Notes under the pieces: generated by a model
The model's input: the letters and a program-made list of their open reading frames with translations, nothing else
Databases searched by the model: none
Told to the model about the DNA's origin: nothing
Origin: Diaphorobacter aerolatus
GTDB lineage: Bacteria; Pseudomonadota; Gammaproteobacteria; Burkholderiales; Burkholderiaceae_C
Direction of reading: 5' to 3'
DNA length: 64,000 nucleotides
Assembly: GCF_014489535.1 (NCBI RefSeq)
Contig: NZ_CP060783.1
Location: forward strand, 558,001-622,000
Shown here: positions 19,590 through 29,406 of the stretch, one piece after another
How the letters are laid out: each line of letters begins with the position of its first letter
How positions within the stretch are numbered: the first letter of the stretch is position 1
Translations under genes and position numbers: made by a program

Positions 19590-22500
19590 TCAGTTCTTTG
19601 CGGATGCGGAATTGACCTGTTGCATGCTGCCAAAGGTAGCGTTTTCCAACGCATCGACTGATTGATCAATGCCATGACGTGCTATGGGACTACCTGAGCC
19701 TGACAGCGTATGCGGCACACCCACTGCGTTTGGCATGGCTGCTGCAAGCCCCACTTTTCCAACGCCGCCAGTTATCGCACCGGGGACACCCCGACCGCAT
19801 ACCCAGTAGAAATGGCTCCAACTGTGCCTCGGACGCTCTGCTCCTGCGCTCCAGTCAATACATCTCCATCAATGCGATACGCCTGGATATTCTCGGTGCT
19901 TGGCGTATGCACCGTTCCACCATATTTGGCGACGGTTCCGTCATTCAGACCGGATGAATTGAAGGTAGTTGCTGGTCGGCCACTTGCACGCGAAGCTGCA
20001 GAGGCCATGCCTCCACCAAGCGAATGCCCGGAAAATTCAACGTCAGCTCCTGACTCATTCACGTTTTTCCCAACGTTCACCGCGCTACGGTAGTAGTCCG
20101 AATCTAGTCCCACCCCTTGTTGCACATTATTTTTCCAGTCCTCCATTTCTTTCATTCGCGTGCCGCGGAACGCTACGACTGGCTTCGCGTCAGGACCTAG
20201 CACGGCAGGATCAGGTTCGTAGACTTGGGTGCCATACTGGAGATCCTCAGGCGTGAGCCCATATTTCTTTAACGCGGCAGCATCGTTGCTAACATTGTTC
20301 CATCCCGGAGGAGGACCTTTTTCCGGTGCATAGGTGTCCTGTGAAAGTTTCGCCATCTGCAACGCATTGGCATTCTTCTCCGCATCGGCAATCGATGCGG
20401 CCAACTGGTCTCGCTGCGGCCCTGGGGCATTTGCTCAAGCTGTTTCTTGGCATCTGCCAACTGCTGCATCTGCAGCGCCAATTGGGCCGCCTTTTCGGGC
20501 GGAGGTGCTTCGGCTCCTACCGGCGCCGCGCAGTTGAGATATATCTTGCCGCCGCGCTCGTCGAGCTCCTCAGTGAAACTGAACAAGCCTTTCTTGCCTT
20601 GCAGCACAATGGTTCCATCGGCCATCAAGACGATCGCGGATTCACCGCAGACCAGCGCAATGCGCTTGCCGGCCTTGATGAACACATCGTCATTCTTGCC
20701 GTGCACCAGCACCGACTTCTCTCCCACCACATTAGCGTTGGCGGCGGTGGAAGTCATCGACGCGTCCGTCTTCGCGAGAATGTTCGTCGCGCCGCTCAAC
20801 GAATGCGAAATGATGTCGCCAGCCGACACCGTGGTGATCTGCCCGCCGCTACTGACTTGTGTAACGATGCCGTTCTTGACGAGTTGCGTGTACTGCGCGC
20901 CGGTAGTCACCGTCATCGGTCCTTGAGATCGCATGGACACGCTTTGTCCGGAGCTCACCACCACCGGTTTGGGACTGATCATCGTCTGTCCTTCCGGACT
21001 CACGATGGAGACGATGGGCTTGTCGATCTTGCGAGAAAGATCAAGCAGATTCTGTGCATCAGACAGCGCGGGATCCATGTTGCTGGATACACTCGATTCG
21101 CCACTGTCTTCGCTTCCACCACCCAGGGCCGCGGCGGCGGTGTTTACCATCCCTGCTATGCCTGGGATACCTCCCAAGCCACCTATTCCAGGCAGTCCCT
21201 GCATCAAACCGCTGAAGTCACCACTCTTGCTTTTGATGGCGGCTGCCAGTATTCCCTTGGTTGCATTGATCGCCTGCTCGGTTTCCTGAATCAGCGAACG
21301 GCTTTGCGCGAGCGTCTCGCCCATAAACTCATGACCATCCGGACTGTCGTGCGAGATCTTTTCCTTGAAATCCGAAGTGTAGGTAGTGATCAAAAGGCCC
21401 TTGTCCGCACGGATTGCCCCCCACTCATTCGTACGTAACTCAAACCCATAGCTACGCTTGGCCTCCGAACCCTGATTAAGCAAGTAACCCATGTGGAGAT
21501 GGGTATTGCCGTGGTCGCTCGACAACTCCAGATGCTCGATACCCTTTTGGTCTTCAAAGCGCAACATGTTCTTGCCGCCGCCGCCCTTGCTCCAGTTCGT
21601 CTGCGTGCCCGACTGAGTTTTGTGCTTGGGCAATTCCCATGGCGGCATCTGCAGCGCGTTGTAGACGCGCCCGGTAATGATCGGATAGTCCGGATCACCA
21701 TTCAGAAAATCGACGATCACTTCCTGACCGATGCGCGGAATGTGCATGCTGCCGTAGTTCGCACCGGCCCAAGTCTGGCTCACGCGAATCCAGCAACTGG
21801 AGTTTTCGTCGAACTTGCCGTATCGATCCCAGTGGAACTGGACCTTCACGCGGCCGTATTTGTCGGTGTAGATTTCTTCACCGGCCGGGCCGGTAATCAC
21901 GGCTGTTTGTGGGCCGGTAGTGTGGGGCTTCGGGTGACATGCTGGCTGCGATAGGAGGTGCTCTTGGGCACCGCGTCGAAGCCGATTCGGTAGGTGGTTG
22001 GGCTGTCGGTGCCGTCGCGCTTACTGCTGCCCGAGCCACCGGAACCATCGCTTCGGCGCACGTTCTCTTCAAACCGGTAGTACGCGGACTCGATCAAGTA
22101 TTCCTTGTTCTGGTCGTCGCGAATATACTTGCTTAGGGTGAAAAGATAGCCTGGAGCAATGTTTCTGGCATTGCCCTCGCCGTGGGCGGCTTCTCGTGGC
22201 GCTTTCTGTTGCTCGATACGGATGCGGGCGTAGTTTTCGCCGTCGCCCACCTCCGTGTATCCACCGGGCCACTTGTAGATCTCGCGATTGTCTTCCTTGT
22301 GGCCTGCTGGCTGCTGTTCTTTGGTATCCAGGATGGCTTTGGGCTTCTCGAAATCGTAGTCATCTGCCGCGAAATGGCCGCTCGCGATGTCTTCGCCAAA
22401 GCTCCAAGTATCGACAAAATCCTCGTCATGTACATGCGCAGCCTTCGCGCCGCTGTAGTACGGGATGGTGCTGGGACCACTCGGTAAAGGCGCGTGCGCG

Positions 22501-23053
22501 CCGATATCGTCGGCAAGCACCAGTTGATGGCTCCCCTGAGCGTGGGAAAAGAAATAATAGATCCCCTCAGACTCCATGACTCGCGAAACAAAATTAAAAT
22601 CAGACTCGTCGTACTGCACCATGTACACCCAATTACGGTAACTCCCCGTGAGTCGATCGTCGATGGTGATGTCGTACTTCGAAAGAACATCCTTGACAAT
22701 GTCAGGGGCTTTCATGTTTTGAAAAATCTTGAAGTCAGTGCGTCTGGTCGCATGCCAGAAGTTTGGGCGGAGCACCGCCATATAACTGAAATAGTCACCA
22801 TCGCGACCAATGTAGGTAAATTGCACCACTTGGCCTGACAGAAAGCGTTTACCACCTCCACCAACCTCGGTGGTCAAATCGATTTCGACGCTCAAATCCT
22901 TGCCCAGCAGGCTTTTGGCGGAAATCGATGAATTTTTGCTGATCAGGCGCACCCGAAACTCAAACAGGCGAGAGACCTGCTCGGTCCCCACCAACGAGCG
23001 GAACTCAAGGTCTTCCCCACAGGACTGTGTGCGATGAACGTACGATTTGTCAT
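19590..23053 (-). CDS. vgrG: evolved VgrG with C-terminal lipase domain; four frameshifts
   Basis: About 1155 residues after repair. The gp27/gp5-like VgrG body spans the first ~650 residues ([49 protein letters not shown]), then a DUF2345-like beta stalk ([19 protein letters not shown]). A coiled linker ([17 protein letters not shown]) leads to an alpha/beta-hydrolase domain with [15 protein letters not shown] and nucleophile elbow GHSLGGG, as in class 3-like/DUF2974-like lipases. Single missing bases are inferred at C4 23015-23018, 21924-21934, G4 20424-20427 and G4 19782-19785. The first restores the start [20 protein letters not shown] (ATG 23053); the third joins VgrG to the lipase; the last extends the lipase to within 5 bp of the ankyrin gene. 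Likely a phospholipase cargo; substrate not shown. Confidence 0.85.
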
Positions 23054-23318
23054 GTTATACGCCTTACTTTATTGCTTATAGATTTACCGAATCAATGATA
23101 TTCAGAAAATGTAGAGATTTAATGACATCAATTTGAACGAAAGTGGTTGTCCGTTGGCGGGCGCCTGCGCGCGAAGATGATCATGCGCGGCTCTCGCTAG
23201 GCGTGAATAGCGCTCGAATCAAGAGATCGGCAGTCTCTTCAACCATGGACGTTGTCGTCCTAACCCTACTTTCATGTTGAAAATAAATTTGTAACACTTA
23301 ATGTAATTTTGAAAAGAA
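23054..23318. promoter_or_regulatory. intergenic region, likely vgrG promoter
   Basis: 265 bp upstream of vgrG, AT-rich at both ends (23054-23120 and 23275-23318). No gene or clear hairpin terminator is visible. It probably holds the promoter for vgrG and the downstream ankyrin gene; no specific box is claimed. Confidence 0.35.
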
Positions 23319-24128
23319 TCATCGTGAATTCAAAATTTCGTCAAATATCTCTGTTCGTTTCAACCGTTTCGCCATGTCAACCGAACTTCGCCCTTTCGCG
23401 TCCTTGAGATCAGGATCGGCACCTTGAGTCAACAGAAGGTGCGCCAAAGCCGGCTTGTTTGAGATGATGGTCCAATGCAATGCAGTAAAACCTGCGTTGC
23501 GATTGCGATCCTGGGTGCTAGGAGAAACCCCTTTTTGGAGTAATATTTTGGCGATATCAAGCTCTTCATCCGGTCTGTACCGCGCATCTTTCAATGACCG
23601 GGAAATTGCACTTAAAGCCGTGTAGCCACCATTATCTGCTCCATAATGGATTCCGGCACTAGCACCAGAATTCAAAAGCAGCCGGGATGTTGAATAACGA
23701 TTGTTGGCAAGCGCAAATATGAGCGCTGATTCTCCCACGGGGCTCAGCGGAGTTTCCGTATCAGCGCCTTTATCGAGCAACAATTGAACGTCAGCATCCA
23801 AGCCGAGCGCAGCAGCAGTACTCAAAAGACTCGCGTTGAAGGGGCCACCACAGCGACTCAATGGAAAACCTGCATTCAGTCGCTTTTCCAGTTCCTCTTG
23901 ATGATTCTTCGTCATCAGCAATTGGAACGGATCCAAGGCCAAGCTGGGCTTTTCGCCAATATCTTTAAAGAATTCCCTGCTATCGGTAACGATTTGTGGG
24001 CAGACCACCGTTTTCGCGGGAATTGCAGAGGTATCCGCATATACCAATCCGCACGTCGAAAGGAATATGAAAAATAGAACTATTTTCAAATAAGCGATAA
24101 TATGATCGGGATCCTGCGAATAGTTCAT
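23319..24128 (-). CDS. exported ankyrin-repeat protein upstream of vgrG
   Basis: A 269-residue protein. The start is ATG 24128, because it begins a clear signal peptide (IAYLKIVLFFIFLSTCGLVYA); the frame remains open further upstream but there overlaps the preceding gene. The mature part has ankyrin repeats (NASLLSTAAALGLDADVQLLLDKGAD, GESALIFALANNRYSTSRLLLNSGA, GFTALHWTIISNKPALAHLLLTQGADPDLKDAKGRS). It is similar in plan, not in detail, to the ankyrin protein after vgrG. It may be a second immunity protein from an earlier lipase cargo. The region is AT-rich relative to the tss genes, consistent with transfer. Confidence 0.75.
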   Translation of the reverse strand: MNYSQDPDHIIAYLKIVLFFIFLSTCGLVYADTSAIPAKTVVCPQIVTDSREFFKDIGEKPSLALDPFQLLMTKNHQEELEKRLNAGFPLSRCGGPFNASLLSTAAALGLDADVQLLLDKGADTETPLSPVGESALIFALANNRYSTSRLLLNSGASAGIHYGADNGGYTALSAISRSLKDARYRPDEELDIAKILLQKGVSPSTQDRNRNAGFTALHWTIISNKPALAHLLLTQGADPDLKDAKGRSSVDMAKRLKRTEIFDEILNSR

Positions 24129-24141
24129 TGCGATCTCGGCC

Positions 24142-24942
24142 CTATCGGTGCTTAGCCACCCAGCTATCCATCGCAGCCTTGGCGGAGCTGTAGTCACCAG
24201 AGGAGAGATACCCGGAGATTTCCTGGTACTCGTCGCCTGCAATGTCCATCGGTGTCCCAGTCCAGCCCGGGTGAAAGCCAGCCAACGTATCCAGGCGGAA
24301 TCTCAAAGCAATAACACCGACGGATCGGCCAGTATCCGGATCCAGCGCTGCCATCTCAAACTGCAATATCGTGCCTCCAACGCGAGAAACGGCGCTTCCA
24401 GCGGCCGTTCTCACCGACGCGTTGGATTTGGCAAGTGGGACCAACTCAGGCTTGGATTCCACATAACCACGTGCCTGCGCATTGGTTTTCACCCTCTCAT
24501 ACCAGCCGTCCATGTAGCTTTGCGCATCGCCCGGCTTTGTCAGAATTTTTGCGCCCGCCTTTACGGAATTTTCAAATTGGGAAATTTCCTTTGGGTTCCT
24601 GAAGAGCGGGGATTTCTGAAGCTCCATCCAGGCGCGCGGATTCTTTTGCTGGAGCTCTTTCATTGCGGCTCGAAAACCCGCCTCGTCGTGTGAACGCAGG
24701 TAATCGAGCATTTCTACATATTCCTTCAATTTCGGAATATGTTTTTGAGCGGCAGCGGTGTATTCCTTGGCCTTCTGGTAGTCCGATTTATCACGAGGTT
24801 TTTCGCCGCAGAACATTCTGGCATAGCACCGATTGTCCGTTTCGCCTTGTGGCGCATAACGCTCCCCTGCATGTGGGTCCGGCGGCCTGTCTGAATAGAC
24901 CAATCCACCGCTGGCATTTTGATACTTGTAAAGAGTTGCCAC
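24142..24942 (-). CDS. hypothetical protein with DUF4124-like start
   Basis: A 266-residue protein of unknown function. Near the N-terminus, YKYQNASGGLVYSDRPPDPHAGERY resembles the DUF4124 pattern seen in small envelope proteins. The rest is mostly helical (KEYTAAAQKHIPKLKEYVEMLDYLRS, AAMKELQQKNPRAWMELQ). The start is uncertain: GTG 24942 is used here, and the frame is open to about 25116. ATG 24973 would begin a signal-like MRMSLLLV but lies in another frame, so a further sequence error at about 24950-24960 is possible. It ends 13 bp before the ankyrin gene and is probably co-transcribed with it. Confidence 0.55.
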   Translation of the reverse strand: MATLYKYQNASGGLVYSDRPPDPHAGERYAPQGETDNRCYARMFCGEKPRDKSDYQKAKEYTAAAQKHIPKLKEYVEMLDYLRSHDEAGFRAAMKELQQKNPRAWMELQKSPLFRNPKEISQFENSVKAGAKILTKPGDAQSYMDGWYERVKTNAQARGYVESKPELVPLAKSNASVRTAAGSAVSRVGGTILQFEMAALDPDTGRSVGVIALRFRLDTLAGFHPGWTGTPMDIAGDEYQEISGYLSSGDYSSAKAAMDSWVAKHR

Positions 24943-25295
24943 GATTGAAAACCAACAACAAGGACATACGCATGATGATATGCAATTGTTCGCAATTCTG
25001 ACTGACAAAAATGACAATAAAATGGTAAGCGTTTGCGTCTGCTCCTTGAGGGACGCCTCCCTGATCGAGGAGCCCCCTCGACCGTTCGTCAAAATTCCGT
25101 ACGGGACAACAGTCATCGCTTCTGAGGTGGGACAACATTCTAGAAAAATTTACGATGATTTAAATAAGTTACAAAATAACACCCTAGGAGATTTTTTTCG
25201 ATTCACGCAAATTCAACGAAATTCATGTACGCTAACAGCTGGATTGGTAATATTTACCACCACTGGCAACTTTGAAAGCATTGGTTGGAAAAGAT
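24943..25295. promoter_or_regulatory. divergent intergenic region between effector island and tssB operon
   Basis: About 350 bp, notably AT-rich from 25140 to 25260, separating the minus-strand effector island from the plus-strand tssB operon. It must hold the tssB promoter and perhaps one for the minus-strand gene. I see no RNA gene, and no gene beyond the uncertain 5' end of the minus-strand protein. Confidence 0.4.
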
Positions 25296-25862
25296 ATGAC
25301 TACGAGCATGAACATGAAGCAGCGCCTTGCTGCGAGAGGGAAAAGCGGACAGAAATTCATCGCTCGCAATCGCGCGCCACGGGTGCAGATTGAGTACGAC
25401 GTTGAGGTCTACGGCTCCGAGAAGAAGATTCAGTTGCCCTTCGTCATGGGCGTGATGGCTGATCTTTCGGGCAAGCCGGCCGAGCCGCTCCCCGAGATCG
25501 GTGATCGCAAATTCCTCGAAATCGACGTCGACAACTTCGATGCGCGCATGAAGGCGATCAAGCCACGTGTGTCTTTTCAGGTGCCCAACACGCTGACCGG
25601 TGACGGAAACATGGCGGTTGACATTAGTTTTGACAGCATGGATGACTTCTCTCCCGATGCAGTCGCCAAGAAGGTCGATTCGCTGAGCAAGCTGCTTGAA
25701 GCGCGAACGCAATTGGCCAACCTGCTGTCGTACATGGACGGCAAGTCTGGTGCCGAGAACCTCATCGCGAAGGTTCTGGCTGATCCCGCGCTCATGAAGG
25801 CGCTGTCGTCCACTCCGAATCAGCAACCCACGGAAAAGACGACAGGGGCCGACGAGCAGTAA
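25296..25862 (+). CDS. tssB: TssB, T6SS contractile sheath small subunit
   Basis: A 188-residue TssB/VipA. Motifs: KFIARNRAPRVQIEYDVEVYG, LPFVMGVMADLSG and FLEIDVDNFDARMKAIKPR. The start is ATG 25296, preceded by GGAAAAGAT, rather than the upstream TTG at 25272. It pairs with TssC (42 bp downstream) to form the sheath that contracts and propels the Hcp tube. First gene of the plus-strand operon. Confidence 0.95.
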   Translation: MTTSMNMKQRLAARGKSGQKFIARNRAPRVQIEYDVEVYGSEKKIQLPFVMGVMADLSGKPAEPLPEIGDRKFLEIDVDNFDARMKAIKPRVSFQVPNTLTGDGNMAVDISFDSMDDFSPDAVAKKVDSLSKLLEARTQLANLLSYMDGKSGAENLIAKVLADPALMKALSSTPNQQPTEKTTGADEQ

Positions 25863-25904
25863 TCACCGCTTCGTCGCATGCAAACAATTTCGAGGTCACA
25901 CTGA

Positions 25905-27406
25905 ATGGCAATCACTGAAAAACAAGGCTTGGGCCAGACGGCAACGCTGGAAACGGACGCGTTTGCTTCGCTGCTGAACAAGGAATTCAAGCCGAAAACC
26001 GAGCAGGCGCAAGAGGCCGTCGTATCGGCGGTGCGAACGCTTGCCGAGCAGGCGCTCTCCAACACCAACATCATTTCTGCTGATGCCTACCGCACGGTCG
26101 AGGGCATGATCGCGGAGATTGATCGCAAGCTCTCCGAGCAGATCAATCTGATCATTCACCACGACGACTTCCAGCGTCTGGAAGGCACGTGGCGCGGGCT
26201 TCACTATCTCGTGAACAACACCGAGACCGACGAGATGTTGAAGATTCAGATCTTCAACATCAACAAGAAGGATCTGGGTCGCACGCTGCAGCGCCACAAG
26301 GGCATTCTGTGGGATCAGAGTCCGATCTTCAAGAAGGTCTACGAAGCGGAATATGGTCAGTTCGGCGGCGAGCCATTCGGCTGCCTGGTGGGCGACTATC
26401 ACTTCGACCACAATCCACAGGATGTCGCGCTGCTGACTGAAATGTCCAAGATTGCTGCGTCGGCGCATTGCCCGTTCATCGCAGGCGCGGATTCCAGTCT
26501 GATGCAGATGGAATCGTGGCAGGAGTTGGCGAACCCACGCGATCTGACGAAGATCTTCGGCAACACCGAATACATCAAGTGGCGTGCATTGCGTGACTCC
26601 GACGACGCACGTTACCTCGGTCTCACGATGCCGCGTTTTCTCTCGCGTCTTCCCTACAGCACGAAGGAAAATCCGGTCGACGGATTTGATTTCGAGGAAG
26701 ACACCGCAGGCGCGAATCACAACAATTTCTGCTGGTCCAATTCCGCTTATGCGATGGCGACCAACATCAATCGTTCATTCAAGTATTACGGCTGGTGCAC
26801 GTCGATTCGCGGCGTGGAATCCGGCGGTATCGTGGAAGACCTGCCGGTGCACGTGTTCCCGAGCGATGATGGCGGTGTGGACATCAAGTGCCCGACCGAA
26901 ATCGCCATCAGCGATCGCCGCGAAGCGGAGCTTGCAAAGAACGGCCTGATGCCGCTCGTGTACCGCAAGAACAGCGACGTGGCCGCATTCATCGGCGCGC
27001 AATCGCTGCAAAAGCCTGCTGAATATTACGACGCAGACGCGACGGCCAACGCCAATCTGTCTGCGCGGCTGCCTTACCTGTTCGCGTGCTGCCGTTTCGC
27101 TCATTATCTGAAGTGCATCGTCCGCGACAAGATCGGTTCCTTCAAGGAGCGCGGCGATGTGCAGCTTTGGTTGAACAACTGGATCATGAACTACGTCGAT
27201 GGCGATCCAAACAATTCATCCGAATCCGTCAAGGCAATGAAACCGTTGGCTGCGGCCGAGGTTGTGGTTGAAGAGATCGAAGAGAACCCGGGTACTACTC
27301 GGCCAAGTTCTTCCTGCGGCCCCACTACCAGCTGGAAGGCCTCACGGTGTCGTTGCGCCTGGTATCGAAACTGCCATCTGTGAAGCAAGCGGTTGCGCAG
27401 TCTTAA
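25905..27406 (+). CDS. tssC: TssC, T6SS contractile sheath large subunit; 3' frameshift
   Basis: A 500-residue TssC/VipB after repair. Motifs include FQRLEGTWRGLHYLVNNTETDEMLKIQIFN, SKIAASAHCPFIAGA, FCWSNSAYAMATNI and RFAHYLKCIVRDKIG. GAGGT lies upstream of ATG 25905. As written the frame leaves the family at ENPGTTRPS and stops at 27383. One base added in the G3 at 27290-27292 restores YYSAKFFLRPHYQLEGLTVSLRLVSKLPS and stops at 27406, the standard TssC ending that binds ClpV-accessible sheath helices and interlocks with TssB. Confidence 0.95.
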
Positions 27407-27459
27407 GTCCGAGAGTGTATTAAATCAATTTGGAACTCATTTTTAAGGAGGAAGAGTAA

Positions 27460-27993
27460 ATGGCAGTTAATCGTTTGAATAGTCCTGTGGCCAACGTAGC
27501 GCCTGAACAGCGCGTCGGTGGTGTAGTCGATATCTATTGCAAGATCGACGGTGTCGAAGGTGAATCCGAAGACTCCAAGCACAAGGGCTGGTTGCACGTT
27601 GAGTCCATCGCCGGCGGCGTGGCAAATGCAGGCGCATTTGCATACGGTGGTGGTGGTGGCTCGGGTAAGGCGCAATGGCAGGACATCACCGTCCGTGGCC
27701 GTTTCGACAAGTGCTTTGCCACGCTGATGAAGAAGTGCGCATCTGGTGAGCACATCGGCTCGGTCGAGATTTCTGCTTGCAAGGCCGGTGGCTCGCAACA
27801 GGAATTCCTGAACATCAAGATGACCAACGTGCTGATCTCGTCGTTGAACCTGTCTGGCGCGGAATCCACCGAGCCGATGTTCGACTGCGGCTTCAACTTC
27901 CAGAAGGTCAAGGTCGAAGGCAAGTCCCAGACCAACTCCGGCTCGATGGGTGGTGCAGTGACCGCCGAGTGGGATCTCAAGACCAACGCCTAA
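27460..27993 (+). CDS. hcp: Hcp (TssD), T6SS tube protein
   Basis: A 177-residue Hcp1-type protein (DIYCKIDGVEGESEDSKHKGWLHVESIAGG, DITVRGRFDKCFATLMKKCASGEHI, NVLISSLNLSGAESTEPM). It forms hexameric rings of the inner tube and chaperones small effectors. The strongest ribosome site in the window, AAGGAGGAAGAG, precedes its ATG. A hairpin terminator follows the stop. Both fit the need for far more Hcp than the other parts. Confidence 0.96.
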   Translation: MAVNRLNSPVANVAPEQRVGGVVDIYCKIDGVEGESEDSKHKGWLHVESIAGGVANAGAFAYGGGGGSGKAQWQDITVRGRFDKCFATLMKKCASGEHIGSVEISACKAGGSQQEFLNIKMTNVLISSLNLSGAESTEPMFDCGFNFQKVKVEGKSQTNSGSMGGAVTAEWDLKTNA

Positions 27994-28015
27994 TCCGCGT
28001 AGCTTGTTATTCCAA

Positions 28016-28037
28016 GGGGGCAACAGGCCCCCTTTTT
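28016..28037 (+). terminator. rho-independent terminator/attenuator after hcp
   Basis: A perfect 6-bp GC stem GGGGGC (28016-28021) with GCCCCC (28027-28032), loop AACAG and a T5 tail. It lies inside the operon, 23 bp after the hcp stop and 33 bp before tagJ, so it would let tssB-tssC-hcp messages outnumber the downstream baseplate genes. Confidence 0.8.
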
Positions 28038-28069
28038 CTTCAATTGGCAGACTCTCCAACGACAGACCC

Positions 28070-28858
28070 ATGGTTGAACTTCAGTTGACCGACAAGATTT
28101 CGCAAGTGCAGGATGCCGTGCGCCAGAGTCCATCGGACGATAAGCTGCGCGTGCACCTGTTTCAGCTCTACGCCCAGTCGGGTAAATGGCAGAAGGCGCT
28201 CTCGCAATTGCAGGTTGCGGCCCAGCTCGACGAAAGCCACAAGCTCCTGGCCCAGGCCTACCGCCTTGCGCTGCGCGCGGAGACGATGCGCCAGGACGTG
28301 TTCGCAGGTACGCGCACGCCGCAGGTGCTGGGCAAGCCGCCGCAGTGGGTTGGATTTCTCATCGAGGCCCTTCAGGAAGAAGGCAAGGGCCAGGCCACGC
28401 AGGCAGCCGAGCTTCGCATTCAGGCGCTGGATGCAGCCGAGCCCGTGGCTGGTCGCATCAATGAAACACCGTTTGAATGGATTGCCGATGCCGACTCACG
28501 CATTGGCCCGGTGCTGGAGGTCTTCGTCAATGGCGACTACTACTGGCTGCCATTTGAATCGGTGGTCGAGGTGAAACTGGACAAGCCCGAGGATCTGCGC
28601 GATCTGGTCTGGCTGCCGGCACATGTGAAGCTGGTCAACGAAGGCCTGCATCCCGTCATGCTGCCCGCGCGCTATCCGCTCGTCGAGGGTGTTGCCGAGG
28701 ATGGTCATCTGCGGTCGCGCCTGACCAGCTGGACCGAAAATTCCGAGGGTGAATGGGTGGGCCACGGCGTGAAGGTTTTCGCCACGAATTCCAAGGAAAT
28801 GTCGATTCTGGACGTTCGCCAGATCCGCCTTGACTCCAAGGCAGTAGAAGAAGACTGA
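28070..28858 (+). CDS. tagJ: TagJ (ImpE-type) T6SS accessory protein
   Basis: A 262-residue ImpE/TagJ protein. The N-terminal helical repeats (LRVHLFQLYAQSGKWQKALSQLQVAAQLD) lead into the ImpE domain (FEWIADADSRIGPVLEVFVNGDYYWLPF, LRDLVWLPAHV). TagJ proteins bind sheath subunit TssB and can affect ClpV-driven recycling; they are accessory. The start is ATG 28070, since the open frame before it runs through the terminator hairpin. Five bases separate its stop from the open frame of tssE. Confidence 0.92.
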   Translation: MVELQLTDKISQVQDAVRQSPSDDKLRVHLFQLYAQSGKWQKALSQLQVAAQLDESHKLLAQAYRLALRAETMRQDVFAGTRTPQVLGKPPQWVGFLIEALQEEGKGQATQAAELRIQALDAAEPVAGRINETPFEWIADADSRIGPVLEVFVNGDYYWLPFESVVEVKLDKPEDLRDLVWLPAHVKLVNEGLHPVMLPARYPLVEGVAEDGHLRSRLTSWTENSEGEWVGHGVKVFATNSKEMSILDVRQIRLDSKAVEED

Positions 28859-28869
28859 GTTCATTGCGT

Positions 28870-29406
28870 ATGGATCAAGCGGACGGTTTCAAAACCCCGA
28901 GCTACGGCACTGCGGACCGGCTGCTGCCGACCTTGCTCGACCGGCTGACGGACAACGCGCCCCAGCGCGACAAGGATGCAGTCTCTGAGCGCACCGTCAC
29001 GCGCAAGCAGTTACGCCAGATCATCCTGCGCGATCTCTCGTGGCTGCTCAACGCAACCAATGCCGAGGCCGAACTGGCACTCGCAGACTTTCCCGACGCA
29101 CGCTCGTCAACACTGAATTTCGGGCTTCCGGCGTTTTCGGGCAAACGCGTCTCCGACGTGAAGCTCTCCGATCTGGAAAAAGCCATAGAGGGAGCCATTC
29201 AGCGGTTCGAGCCCCGGGTGATGCCCCAGACGCTCACGGTGAACGCCAACGTGGCTTCGGACGACGAGGCCGCGCACAATATGGTGGTGTTCGAGATCCG
29301 CGGCCAGATCTGGGCCCATCCCTACCCCATCGAGATGCTGCTGAAGTCCAGCATCGATCTGGAGACCGGCTCAGTAACCCTGCTCGACCAGATGGGAGAC
29401 AACTGA
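28870..29406 (+). CDS. tssE: TssE, T6SS baseplate gp25-like protein
   Basis: A 178-residue gp25-like TssE. Motifs: LLPTLLDRLTD, ILRDLSWLLNATNAE, FPDARSSTLNFGLPAFSG and EKAIEGAIQRFEPRV. The start is ATG 28870; the TTG two codons earlier (28864) is less likely. Its TGA overlaps the tssF ATG (TGATG at 29404-29408). TssE initiates sheath assembly on the baseplate. Confidence 0.93.
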   Translation: MDQADGFKTPSYGTADRLLPTLLDRLTDNAPQRDKDAVSERTVTRKQLRQIILRDLSWLLNATNAEAELALADFPDARSSTLNFGLPAFSGKRVSDVKLSDLEKAIEGAIQRFEPRVMPQTLTVNANVASDDEAAHNMVVFEIRGQIWAHPYPIEMLLKSSIDLETGSVTLLDQMGDN

